A stretch of 64,000 nucleotides of DNA from Candidatus Bathyarchaeota archaeon. GTDB lineage: Archaea; Thermoproteota; Bathyarchaeia; Bathyarchaeales; Bathycorpusculaceae. Both the position numbers and the translations under genes were made by a program. The stretch is from positions 62,001 through 126,000 of the forward strand of contig JAOZHV010000049.1 in NCBI GenBank assembly GCA_026014725.1. The letters run 5' to 3'. Positions 52,550 through 60,532 of this stretch are shown in pieces (positions within the stretch are counted from its first letter, which is position 1; every line of letters starts with the position of its first letter). The notes beneath the pieces were generated by a model that was not told the DNA's origin, ran no database searches, and worked only from the letters and a program-made list of their open reading frames with translations.

Positions 52550-53560
52550 TCACCTTTTTTCTGGATAAATTAGAACACGCCTTACTGTGGGCTTCATAGA
52601 AGCTGGAGTTCTCTTTCTTCGGGATGTAAAAACAATAACCGCTATAATGGCTGTCGCAACAGGTAGAGAAATGAGCAACATGAAAAAGATGAAACCACTC
52701 GAGATTAATGGCGGTTTTATTAACTGTAGGTTCAAATTTTCTGAGTAAGAAACCATTTGAAACATGCTGCTGATGATCAACTTCACCCCAATTTCAGACA
52801 GAAGTATATCGCTAAGTGTACCAGCAGCGTATGTGAGTAAACCTGTATCAGGGTCATAGCCCAAAGTTAGCCTCAACCAGTCTTTTGGAACGTTTTCTGT
52901 CGAATGACACAATTCCACACTCACTACTTGAACTCTATAATCGTCTATGGCTGTCGGTAACTTCCTTCGGTCAGATACGTTTCCAATAAGCCTCCAATCG
53001 GCTGTTTCGCCTAATTGAATTTCCTTTTCTGTAACAAGCAGTTCAGGGTCAATCATGAATATTGATGGCGTTGAGTTTATTGTTAACTTACCATCAGACA
53101 TTTTACCATTCATTGTCGTTTCATAGAAAAAATTGTCACCCTTAAAGGCTAAGTGGACTTTGCACTCATTATCGATTAGTGTAGTCGTAGAAAAAGTCAT
53201 TTCCAACTCTCTGCTATTTGTGCTACTTCCATTGGTAAAGATAATGTGTATCATCGGCTCAAGTTCTTGGCGAACGCCATCTATTATCGAGTATCCCCCT
53301 CCATGGGAGAGAACTGATTTAAACTTCACGCAAGTAGAAAAAGGGCTGCTCGCACTTGCATATGTATAAGGCGGTACAATCAGCGCTGAGGGGGTCATCA
53401 ACTGCACAAAGAAGGCTGAAGAGAATAAGGATAATAATACTGCAGTTGAAAGCAAAACTGCTACCGACGCGCATATGCGTTTGAGCTTTCTTTTTGATGT
53501 TTTCGGTTCCTCAGGAAGCCAGCCACGAGATCGTTCTTCAAAACCTCTTGGTAAATTCAT
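52550..53560 (-). CDS. Two-helix membrane protein with RGWLP motif
   Basis: A 336-residue protein. The cytoplasmic N-terminus has RSRGWLPEEP (about 11-20), followed by a transmembrane helix (about 31-53), an extracytoplasmic domain of about 230 residues with several sequons, a second helix (about 286-310) and a basic tail. The motif and topology parallel the smaller protein at 49678. Its start overlaps the HTH gene by 4 bp, and the ABC ATPase follows. No named family recognised. Confidence 0.68.
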   Translation of the reverse strand: MNLPRGFEERSRGWLPEEPKTSKRKLKRICASVAVLLSTAVLLSLFSSAFFVQLMTPSALIVPPYTYASASSPFSTCVKFKSVLSHGGGYSIIDGVRQELEPMIHIIFTNGSSTNSRELEMTFSTTTLIDNECKVHLAFKGDNFFYETTMNGKMSDGKLTINSTPSIFMIDPELLVTEKEIQLGETADWRLIGNVSDRRKLPTAIDDYRVQVVSVELCHSTENVPKDWLRLTLGYDPDTGLLTYAAGTLSDILLSEIGVKLIISSMFQMVSYSENLNLQLIKPPLISSGFIFFMLLISLPVATAIIAVIVFTSRRKRTPASMKPTVRRVLIYPEKR

Positions 53561-54036
53561 GGTTCAATCTCCGGAATCAGCTTTTTGAAAATCATGTGCG
53601 CTAGTTTTGCTGGATGAATATTCTGGGAGTTCTCTGTTTCTATGCCTCTTTCGCGGGCTATGTCGATTAGGTACTGTCTTGTCTGGTTTAGGAATGCTGT
53701 GTCGGTGACTTCTTGGGGGTTGTCGTGCCAGTACCAGACTTTTAAGCCGTGGCTTGTGGTGTAGGTTATGATGGCTTTCTTTTTTAGTGCTGGGTGATAG
53801 CCGAGGAGTATGGCTTGTTTTGGATACAGTTTTGTGACTCGCAGGTCATTTACCTCTGCAACTTCTAGAAGCGTGCTTGACAGTTTGGCTTGGGCGGTTA
53901 AGCGGGTTTGGTTGACGTATTGGCGGGTGGTTTTTAGTTTGTCGGCTATTTTGGTGACGGATAAGCCTTTGCTTATTAGTGCCCAGACTGCTTTTTGGCT
54001 TTGGCTCAGAGGCGAGGAAACTGAATAGTTCGGCAA
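53557..54036 (-). CDS. HTH regulator heading the ABC/RGWLP operon
   Basis: A 159-residue protein. The N-terminal SLSQSQKAVWALISKGLSVTKIADKL plus TTRQYVNQT form a Tfx/LuxR-type helix-turn-helix. The C-terminal 90 residues are an unrecognised alpha/beta domain with KVWYWHDNP. TTG 54036 is preceded by GGTGA at 54045-54049. The gene is preceded by the third GATAG-operator promoter and an array of GTATATAC palindromes, so autoregulation or repression by another factor is plausible. Confidence 0.75.
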   Translation of the reverse strand: MPNYSVSSPLSQSQKAVWALISKGLSVTKIADKLKTTRQYVNQTRLTAQAKLSSTLLEVAEVNDLRVTKLYPKQAILLGYHPALKKKAIITYTTSHGLKVWYWHDNPQEVTDTAFLNQTRQYLIDIARERGIETENSQNIHPAKLAHMIFKKLIPEIEP

Positions 54037-54106
54037 CCAAGTTCACCTGTAAACAACTATCTATTTACAAGCATTTAAAATTTACGCAAATTTCCCTACT
54101 TCCCCA

Positions 54107-54131
54107 TTTTTATAGAGGGACAGGGTCTACC
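54107..54131 (-). promoter_or_regulatory. GATAG-operator promoter, copy 3
   Basis: On the minus strand GGTAGACCCTGTC (54119-54131, two departures from the perfect palindrome) is followed by CCTCTATAAAAA. TTGTTGCTTTGC precedes it as in copy 4. It drives the HTH/ABC/RGWLP operon; the leader would be about 50 nt. Confidence 0.6.
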
Positions 54132-54156
54132 GCAAAGCAACAAAACTTGCCTTAGT

Positions 54157-54192
54157 CGTATATACAACCGTATATACAGACGTATATACAGC
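54157..54192. repeat. Three CGTATATACA units at exact 12-bp spacing
   Basis: CGTATATACA starts at 54157, 54169 and 54181, each followed by two variable bases. The core GTATATAC is self-complementary, so this is a tandem array of palindromic sites with nearly one helical turn spacing. It lies between the ~95-bp element and the promoter of the HTH/ABC operon. Confidence 0.8.
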
Positions 54193-54235
54193 ACCTACCC
54201 CCCCTCTGCACCTTCACACACACATAGCACCCAGC

Positions 54236-54331
54236 TATAGTATAAATAAGAGGGGTATAGTTTTCCCCAAACAACACATTCACCAATGCCCTAAAATAGA
54301 CTAAAAAGGTTCAAAAAAGACCTAAATTGCA
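54236..54331 (-). repeat. ~95-bp inverted element, copy A
   Basis: Read on the minus strand it begins TGCAATTTAGGTC with T-runs, contains TGGTGAAT, then GGGG-AAAACTATA-CCCC and ends TATACTATA. The same order is found on the plus strand at 57978-58069. It starts 16 bp after the argS stop, so its T-runs may terminate argS. Confidence 0.75.
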
Positions 54332-54347
54332 CCTCAAGCTCAACAAG

Positions 54348-56297
54348 CTACATTTTTTCTGGCGCAACCACACCAATCAAGTTCAAAGCGTTGTGCATGA
54401 CAATCTGTATGGCTTTAGTTAAAGCAATCCGCGCATCACTGAGTTCTTGCGAATCAGCCTTAATCACAGGAAACGCATTGTAGAAAGTGTTGAATTTGTC
54501 AGCTAAAGCGTTAGCGTAATCCGCAATCATGTTAGGCTTTAGGTATTCAGTGGCTTCAACAAACATGTCAGGGAAACCCGCAAGCATCAATACCAGTTCC
54601 CGCTCAAGCTTCTCAGACAACAACCCGAACTCTGCCGTTTCAGGTTCACGCGCAGCTTTACGCAAAATACTGCATGCCCTCGCATGAGTATACTGAACGT
54701 ACGGTGCACTGTTAGTTTCAAAATTCAACACGCGGTCCCAAGTGAAAACCACCTGTTTGGAAGAGTCCACATCCACAAGCGCGTAACGCACTGCACCTAA
54801 CCCAACGAAATCAGCGATTTTACGCTTCTCCTCTTCCGAGAGCATGGGCGAACGCTTTGAAACCTCATCATAAGCCCGACTAACTGCTTCATCCAAAACC
54901 TCATCAAACGTAATGTAGTGTCCCCTGCGACTACTCATCTTGTAACCCGGCAACGTAACCAAGTTGTAAGCGAAATGCACAAAATTCTCCGCATACTCAT
55001 CATAACCCAAAGCATACAAAGCCAGCTTAAGCTGCAACTGCGCCAGCGATTGCTCCATCCCAATCACATTAACAACTTTTTGAGCATGTTTAAACTTCCA
55101 CAGCGTATAAGCGATATCACGTGTAGTGTACAAGGTGGTGCCGTCTGCCCGCATAAGCGTCAACGGTGGAACCTCGTGGTTCTCGCTCAAACCCAGCTTA
55201 GACCGCAAATTCAGCGTTCGCACAACCTTTTCCGCGTCAAACTCCAAAACGTCCTTCTGGCTGTGGACAAACGATGAAGCCTTCAATCTGGCTAAAACCT
55301 CGTTAACCTGAGTGCTCCACACAAAATCGCTCTCCCAATCCCACGAATCATACTTCACTCCAACACGGCTCATGGTTTGCCTAAAACCTTCCAAGCACAA
55401 GTCGCTGACTTCGCGAATTAACTGTTTGGCGTTGGGTTCACCGTCCTCGTAAGCACGGTTTAGGCGATTAATTTCTTCTTCAGGGTTCTCGTCTTCGCTG
55501 ATTTTTGCCATCAAAGCCTCAAAGAGCACAGGATACTTTTCTTTGAGTTCAGCGGCAATCGACATCCACTCGTCAATTTCCTTATTAGTCTTCGCCAAAT
55601 CATCAGCGGAACGCACAGCAATCGCCAGTTCACGCACCTTCTTGAGCCTGTTAATCTCAACCAAGCAACATGTAACCGTGTAAATCTTGCCCACAAACAG
55701 ATCAGCCTTCTCAGTCGGCTTAGGCTTACCCAACTTTGCATACCCATAAGCAACAACCGAAGATTGCCTGCCAACATCATCAATGTAGTAATGCCGAGAA
55801 ACACTGTGCCCCCGATACTCCAAAATCCGTGCTAAAGCATCACCAAGCATGGGATTTCTAGCTTGCCCAATATGAATGGGATGCAGGGGGTTGACGCTTG
55901 TGTGTTCCACGATGAATTTCTTTGGCTGAGAAGTTTTGACAAAGCCATAATCAACCCCCAACTGCTTAACCGATTCCAATGTTAGTTCGGAAAACTTGGG
56001 GAAGTTCACGTAAAAGTTGATGTATCCTGCTCCTGCTGGCTCAACTTTTTCGATGAGGTCAAAGCGTTTTTTGTCTGTAGCGTCAACTAGGTGTTGGGCA
56101 ATTGCGAGCGGTTTTTGGTTTAGTTTCTTTGCCAACTCAAAGCAGATTGATGACGCAAGTTGCCCAAACTCGATGTTCGGTGTCTTATTGAGCGTGATGG
56201 GTGGTTGCTTGATTTCGGGCAGTGCCTTCTTTAGCGCTTTTGCTAGTGCGGTTTGGCACTCTTGGCGGAACTGGTCAAAGGGGTTGTTTGAAACCAT
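54348..56297 (-). CDS. argS: Arginyl-tRNA synthetase
   Basis: Class I synthetase of 649 residues. HPIHIGQARNPMLGD is the HIGH motif and GYKMSSRRGHYITFDE carries the KMSK-like loop. The N-terminal Add-1 domain (first ~110 residues) and the C-terminal DALR anticodon-binding domain (YVQYTHARACSILRKA onwards) are both present. The gene is bordered by the two inverted ~95-bp elements together with the deacetylase and ferredoxin genes. Confidence 0.95.
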   Translation of the reverse strand: MVSNNPFDQFRQECQTALAKALKKALPEIKQPPITLNKTPNIEFGQLASSICFELAKKLNQKPLAIAQHLVDATDKKRFDLIEKVEPAGAGYINFYVNFPKFSELTLESVKQLGVDYGFVKTSQPKKFIVEHTSVNPLHPIHIGQARNPMLGDALARILEYRGHSVSRHYYIDDVGRQSSVVAYGYAKLGKPKPTEKADLFVGKIYTVTCCLVEINRLKKVRELAIAVRSADDLAKTNKEIDEWMSIAAELKEKYPVLFEALMAKISEDENPEEEINRLNRAYEDGEPNAKQLIREVSDLCLEGFRQTMSRVGVKYDSWDWESDFVWSTQVNEVLARLKASSFVHSQKDVLEFDAEKVVRTLNLRSKLGLSENHEVPPLTLMRADGTTLYTTRDIAYTLWKFKHAQKVVNVIGMEQSLAQLQLKLALYALGYDEYAENFVHFAYNLVTLPGYKMSSRRGHYITFDEVLDEAVSRAYDEVSKRSPMLSEEEKRKIADFVGLGAVRYALVDVDSSKQVVFTWDRVLNFETNSAPYVQYTHARACSILRKAAREPETAEFGLLSEKLERELVLMLAGFPDMFVEATEYLKPNMIADYANALADKFNTFYNAFPVIKADSQELSDARIALTKAIQIVMHNALNLIGVVAPEKM

Positions 56298-56396
56298 GAT
56301 GGTTTTTTCTCCGTTTACTTCCTTGGAAGCTTAGTTTTGGTTGGGTTATGTTTTTAATGTGAATGCGTATTTATCTGTGTACTGGATGCAGACACG

Positions 56397-57245
56397 ATGA
56401 AGACAAAGATAATCTATTCAGAAAAATGTTTAGGCTACGGCACATGGCATATTGAAGGGCCACAGCGGGTAAAAACTGCTCAGAAAATCCTAAAAGAGAA
56501 AGGTTACGAGTTTTTGGAGCCACAGCCAGCAAGCGAAGAGGAACTGCTTAGCGTTCATGACACGGATTATCTTTGGAACCTAAAGAAGGGCTTGGTCGAG
56601 GATTCTGACACTCCTGCTTACGATAACATTTTTGAGTTTGCTAGGCACTCAGTTGGTGGTGCACTTTTAGCCAGCAAAATTGGAGGTTTTTCGCTTATGC
56701 GACCACCAGGACACCATGTCGGCAGGCGTGGTGCTGCTATGGGCATTCACTCTCGAGGGTTCTGTTACCTCAACAACATTGCTATAGCAGTTAAGGTGTT
56801 GGGTAAGTCTGCTTTAATTTTGGATGTTGATGGTCATCATGGCAATGGGACGCAGGAGGTTTTTTTTGGTGATGAAAAAGTTGCTTATGTTTCGCTTCAT
56901 CAGATGCCGAATTATCCTGGCACTGGCTTGTCTAGCGAGGGAAACTGTTTCAATTTTCCGTTGCCTTGGGATTGTGGTGGAAAACGGTATTTGGAAACAC
57001 TTGATAAGGCTTTAGGCATGGTTGATTTGGCAAAGTTTGAGGTTGTTGCAGTTTCGGTTGGTCTTGATACGCACAAGGGTGATTTGGCGACTTTGGGTTT
57101 GGTTAATCAGGATTTCTTTGAAATTGGTAAACGTGTGGCGTTGCTTAGAAAACCAGCGTTCTTTGTTTTGGAAGGTGGTTATGTTGGAGAGAACGTTGGG
57201 TTGGATATTGATGCCCTCTTGAGGGGTTACGAAGAAAACTTGTAG
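56397..57245 (+). CDS. Histone-deacetylase-fold amidohydrolase
   Basis: Zinc-dependent deacetylase family (HDAC/AcuC/acetylpolyamine hydrolase). RPPGHHVGRRG supplies the histidine pair, DVDGHHGNGTQE the metal Asp-His, SVGLDTHKGD the second metal aspartate and LEGGY the catalytic tyrosine. The length of 282 residues is short but complete. Substrate could be an acetylated protein or polyamine. Monocistronic; divergent from argS. Confidence 0.9.
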   Translation: MKTKIIYSEKCLGYGTWHIEGPQRVKTAQKILKEKGYEFLEPQPASEEELLSVHDTDYLWNLKKGLVEDSDTPAYDNIFEFARHSVGGALLASKIGGFSLMRPPGHHVGRRGAAMGIHSRGFCYLNNIAIAVKVLGKSALILDVDGHHGNGTQEVFFGDEKVAYVSLHQMPNYPGTGLSSEGNCFNFPLPWDCGGKRYLETLDKALGMVDLAKFEVVAVSVGLDTHKGDLATLGLVNQDFFEIGKRVALLRKPAFFVLEGGYVGENVGLDIDALLRGYEENL

Positions 57246-57261
57246 TTGGGATAAGAAGGGG

Positions 57262-57876
57262 TTATTTTTGTTTTTTAGCCATTGCCTTCTTGTTTAGCAT
57301 TTCGAGTTTTTCTGTGACTTTTTCAGAGCGTTTTTCGGCTGCTGCTAGGAGCGGTTTCCAGTCTCTGTTTTTGACGGTAGTTGTTAGTTCTTCGGTTTTT
57401 GCTGGTAGTTGTTGGAGTGCGTCGCTGAAGCGTTTTTCTGCTTCCTCGTCTGATGTGATTAGGTCTAGTGCTTCTTCTGGGCATGCTTCTTTGCATTTTG
57501 GTTCGCCTTGGCAGAGGTCACATGCGATGGCTTTGCCTGTGTCGCTGTGGATGGTGATTCCGCCGTGTTCGCAGGCTTGTACGCACCAGTCGCATCCTTT
57601 GCATTTTTTGTCGTCTATAATTAGGAGTCCTGTGGTTTCTGATTGGGAGAGGGCTTTTTCTGGGCATGCTTTTACGCATTTTGCGTCGTCGCATGCTCGG
57701 CATGTTAGGGCGAAGTTGAAGAGTGGTGTCATGCGGACTACTCGGATTCTGGAGCGGATTGGGTTCCAGACGGCTTCGCCTTTTTCTAGTGTACAGGCGT
57801 ATTCGCAGATTCCGCAGCCTGTGCATTTGCTGGGGTCAACGGATACGAATTTTCTTTGTGGATTTTTAGCAGGCAT
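57262..57876 (-). CDS. Poly-[4Fe-4S] ferredoxin with helical tail
   Basis: Electron-transfer protein with four cysteine groups of the HycB/CooF/DmsB type: CTGCGICEYAC (about 18-28), CRACDDAKCVKAC, CKGCDWCVQAC and CDLCQGEPKCKEAC. The C-terminal 65 residues are a charged helical extension. It would pass electrons between an oxidoreductase and a partner, but no catalytic subunit is adjacent. Confidence 0.88.
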   Translation of the reverse strand: MPAKNPQRKFVSVDPSKCTGCGICEYACTLEKGEAVWNPIRSRIRVVRMTPLFNFALTCRACDDAKCVKACPEKALSQSETTGLLIIDDKKCKGCDWCVQACEHGGITIHSDTGKAIACDLCQGEPKCKEACPEEALDLITSDEEAEKRFSDALQQLPAKTEELTTTVKNRDWKPLLAAAEKRSEKVTEKLEMLNKKAMAKKQK

Positions 57877-57977
57877 TTTTCTGTAACCAACCTTTGAAGT
57901 TAACTATAGTCTGTACATTATTGGCTTTTAACCGTTACTTAAGAAAACCACTCTTTTTTACAAGAAACATTTGAAAA

Positions 57978-58069
57978 TGCAATTTAGGTCTTTTTTGAGC
58001 TTTTTTAGGCTTTTCTAGGCTGGTGAATCTTTTGCTTGGGGAAAACTATACCCCCTTATATATACTATA
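57978..58069 (+). repeat. ~95-bp inverted element, copy B
   Basis: TGCAATTTAGGTC with T-runs, TGGTGAAT, TTGGGG-AAAACTATA-CCCC and TATACTATA follow in the same order as copy A at 54236-54331. In copy B only 11 bp separate the element from the shared TTGTTGCTTTGC/GATAG-operator block, whereas about 90 bp containing the GTATATAC array intervene in copy A. Confidence 0.75.
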
Positions 58070-58092
58070 AACGTAAAGAATTGTTGCTTTGC

Positions 58093-58117
58093 CATAGACC
58101 CTATCCCACTATAAAAA
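58093..58117 (+). promoter_or_regulatory. GATAG-operator promoter, copy 4 (orphan)
   Basis: CATAGACCCTATC (58093-58105) followed by CCACTATAAAAA. It points right, into only about 50 bp of free sequence before the 3' end of the convergent Lrp gene. No plus-strand protein gene follows; a T-run at 58137-58143 could end a very short RNA. Confidence 0.5.
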
Positions 58118-58167
58118 GGAAGACTTTAATTTGCCAGTTTTTTATGCGGCAAGATAAGGCTAAAAGG

Positions 58168-58611
58168 TTAGAGCAGGCGGAAGTTTTCTTTTACTGTGGT
58201 TAGCACGACATGTGTGTTGGTGCGTTCAATGTATGGTAGCGCGAGCAGTTTTTTGGTGAAAACTCCAAGGTCTTCTCGGCTTTTGAATTTGGCGATTATG
58301 ATGGCGTCCGTTAAGCCTGTGACATCGTAGACCCCGCAGACATTTGGGATTTTTGCTATCTCACTTTCTGTTTCAACCAGCCTGCCCTTCGAGACAGTTA
58401 TTTCGGTGAGCACTGTCAACTGGTAACCGAGCCGTTCATGGTCTAATATGACTGAGTAGCCTTTGATTAAGCCCTCTTCTTCCATCTTTTTAATTCTAGA
58501 CAAGACTGTGCCGACGGAAACGCCAACGTTCTTGGCTATTTGTCTACTTGAAAACCTAGCGTCTTCTAGGAGGCTTTTTAGTATTTTAACATCTGTTTGA
58601 TTGAGTTCCAT
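58168..58611 (-). CDS. Lrp/AsnC-family regulator
   Basis: A 147-residue feast/famine regulator. The N-terminal winged helix (LLEDARFSSRQIAKNVGVSVGTVLSRIKKMEEEG) is followed by an RAM effector domain (VCGVYDVTGLTDAIIIAKF). Probably senses an amino acid. It is convergent with the orphan operator promoter and divergent from guaA. Confidence 0.93.
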   Translation of the reverse strand: MELNQTDVKILKSLLEDARFSSRQIAKNVGVSVGTVLSRIKKMEEEGLIKGYSVILDHERLGYQLTVLTEITVSKGRLVETESEIAKIPNVCGVYDVTGLTDAIIIAKFKSREDLGVFTKKLLALPYIERTNTHVVLTTVKENFRLL

Positions 58612-58822
58612 AACTGCATCCCTTGCACGTTTTTTCAGCTAAACACGCTTTTTCGAAACGTACTTTTGATATTCAGACGATTAAGTTAATAAAAGTTTAG
58701 TCTTAAGCACCAATTAGAGAACAGTAAAACGCGCTTCAAAGATTATTTTCCATTACTTTTGACAGCAAATAGATAGCAATCTTAAATTAGAAGCTCAAAC
58801 CCCAATAGTTTGAGCCACTAAG

Positions 58823-60373
58823 ATGCAAACTAAATATGACACCATACTAGTCCTTGACTTCGGAGGACAATACTGCCACCTCATCGGCAGAAGAATCAGA
58901 GAACACGGCGTCTACTCAGAAATCGTACCTCACGACATCTCACCCCAAGAAATAGAGGCGCTAAAAGAGAAATTTAATGTTAAAGGCTTAATCCTCTCAG
59001 GTGGACCCGCAAGCGTTTACGAGCCAAATGCACCAAAACTTAATCCACGCATTTTAGAGGTGAATCTGCCGATTCTGGGCTTATGCTACGGGCTTCAACT
59101 CATAGCGCAGTTAACCAACGGTAAAGTTGAACCCGCAACCTGCAAGGAGTACGGCATCGCCCAAGTAGCCATCGATAAGCCAGTCGGCGTGCTGGAAGGG
59201 TTAAAGGAAAAAGAAAAAGTTTGGATGAGCCACGGTGACACAGTATTCACGCCTCCACCAGACTATGAAGCATTAGCGCACACAGAAAACTGTCCAGTTG
59301 CAGCCTTCAGACACAAGACAAAACCAATCTACGGTTTGCAATGGCATCCAGAAGTCATACACACTGAAAACGGCATGCGTATGCTCCAAAACTTCATCTT
59401 CCAAGTCTGTAAATGCCAAGCTAACTGGCAAATGGAAGACCTCATCGGAAAAATGATAAAAGAGCTACAAACGGAAACAGGCGGAGACCGCGCCATAATT
59501 GGCTTAAGCGGCGGAATAGACTCAAGCGTAGCTACTGCACTGGCAGCTAAAGCGCTCGGCGACAAGTTAACCGCAGTATTCGTTGACCATGGTTTCATGC
59601 GGGAAGGCGAACCTGAAGCAATAAGGGATGCTTTCCAAAAGTTCCCCATCAACTTCATCGTAGCCAACGCACAAGAACGTTTCATGAAAAAATTAAAAGG
59701 CATAGATGAGCCAGAACAGAAACGCAAAGTCATAGGCGAAGAATTCATCCGAGTTTTCGAAGAAATAGCCAACGAAACAGGCGCCCCCTACTTAATTCAA
59801 GGCACCATCTACCCAGACCGAATTGAATCAGGATTCAGAAAAAACTCCGCAACAATAAAAAGCCACCACAACGTCGCAGGGCTTCCCGAAAAGATAAAGT
59901 TCAAAAAAATCCTCGAGCCCCTAAGAGACCTCTATAAGGACGAAGTACGCAAAGTCGCCCGAATGCTTGATTTACCACCAGAAATCGTTAACAGACAGCC
60001 GTTCCCAGGCCCAGGTCTAGCCGTTAGGATTATCGGCGAGTTGACTGAGGAGAAGGTACAAATCGCAAAGAAAGCTGACAAAATCGTTCGCGAAGAGATT
60101 GAGCAGGGAAATTTGACTGAAGACCTTTGGCAATACTTCGCAGTAGTAACAGACACAAAAGCCACAGGCGTCAAAGGCGACGCCCGCGCATATGGGTATG
60201 TGGTAGCCGTAAGAACAATGGAGAGCCGCGAAGCAATGACCGCTAGTTTTGCCAAGATACCCTACCCAGTCTTGGAAAAGATTTCGACACGAATAACTAA
60301 CGAGATACCGCAGGTTACACGTGTAGTTTACGACATTACACATAAGCCGCCTGGAACAATCGAGTGGGAATAG
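58823..60373 (+). CDS. guaA: GMP synthase, fused two-domain form
   Basis: Converts XMP to GMP using glutamine. The N-terminal class I amidotransferase has the nucleophile in LGLCYGLQLIA and the His-Glu pair in LQWHPEVIH. The ATP pyrophosphatase has GLSGGIDSSVATALAAKALG, and the C-terminal dimerisation domain ends VVYDITHKPPGTIEWE. In many euryarchaea the two domains are separate genes; here they are one 516-residue chain. Confidence 0.96.
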   Translation: MQTKYDTILVLDFGGQYCHLIGRRIREHGVYSEIVPHDISPQEIEALKEKFNVKGLILSGGPASVYEPNAPKLNPRILEVNLPILGLCYGLQLIAQLTNGKVEPATCKEYGIAQVAIDKPVGVLEGLKEKEKVWMSHGDTVFTPPPDYEALAHTENCPVAAFRHKTKPIYGLQWHPEVIHTENGMRMLQNFIFQVCKCQANWQMEDLIGKMIKELQTETGGDRAIIGLSGGIDSSVATALAAKALGDKLTAVFVDHGFMREGEPEAIRDAFQKFPINFIVANAQERFMKKLKGIDEPEQKRKVIGEEFIRVFEEIANETGAPYLIQGTIYPDRIESGFRKNSATIKSHHNVAGLPEKIKFKKILEPLRDLYKDEVRKVARMLDLPPEIVNRQPFPGPGLAVRIIGELTEEKVQIAKKADKIVREEIEQGNLTEDLWQYFAVVTDTKATGVKGDARAYGYVVAVRTMESREAMTASFAKIPYPVLEKISTRITNEIPQVTRVVYDITHKPPGTIEWE

Positions 60374-60423
60374 TCACTTCGCTGTTTTAACATGCTATTG
60401 GTTTGAAAAAGCGCCAATTTGCG

Positions 60424-60437
60424 CCTACCCCTATAGG
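60424..60437 (+). repeat. CCTA-C4-TATAGG dispersed element, copy 3
   Basis: CCTACCCCTATAGG, one C shorter than copies 1 and 2, followed by TTTCTGCATAGA as in copy 1 (TTTCAACATAGA). It lies 50 bp after the guaA stop. Confidence 0.6.
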
Positions 60438-60532
60438 TTTCTGCATAGAGTTTCTAATATGCTCCAAATATGCTCTGTTTAAATTTGGAGTATAGTTAAA
60501 ATTTATGTAAACGATATTTTAGAGTGATTTTT

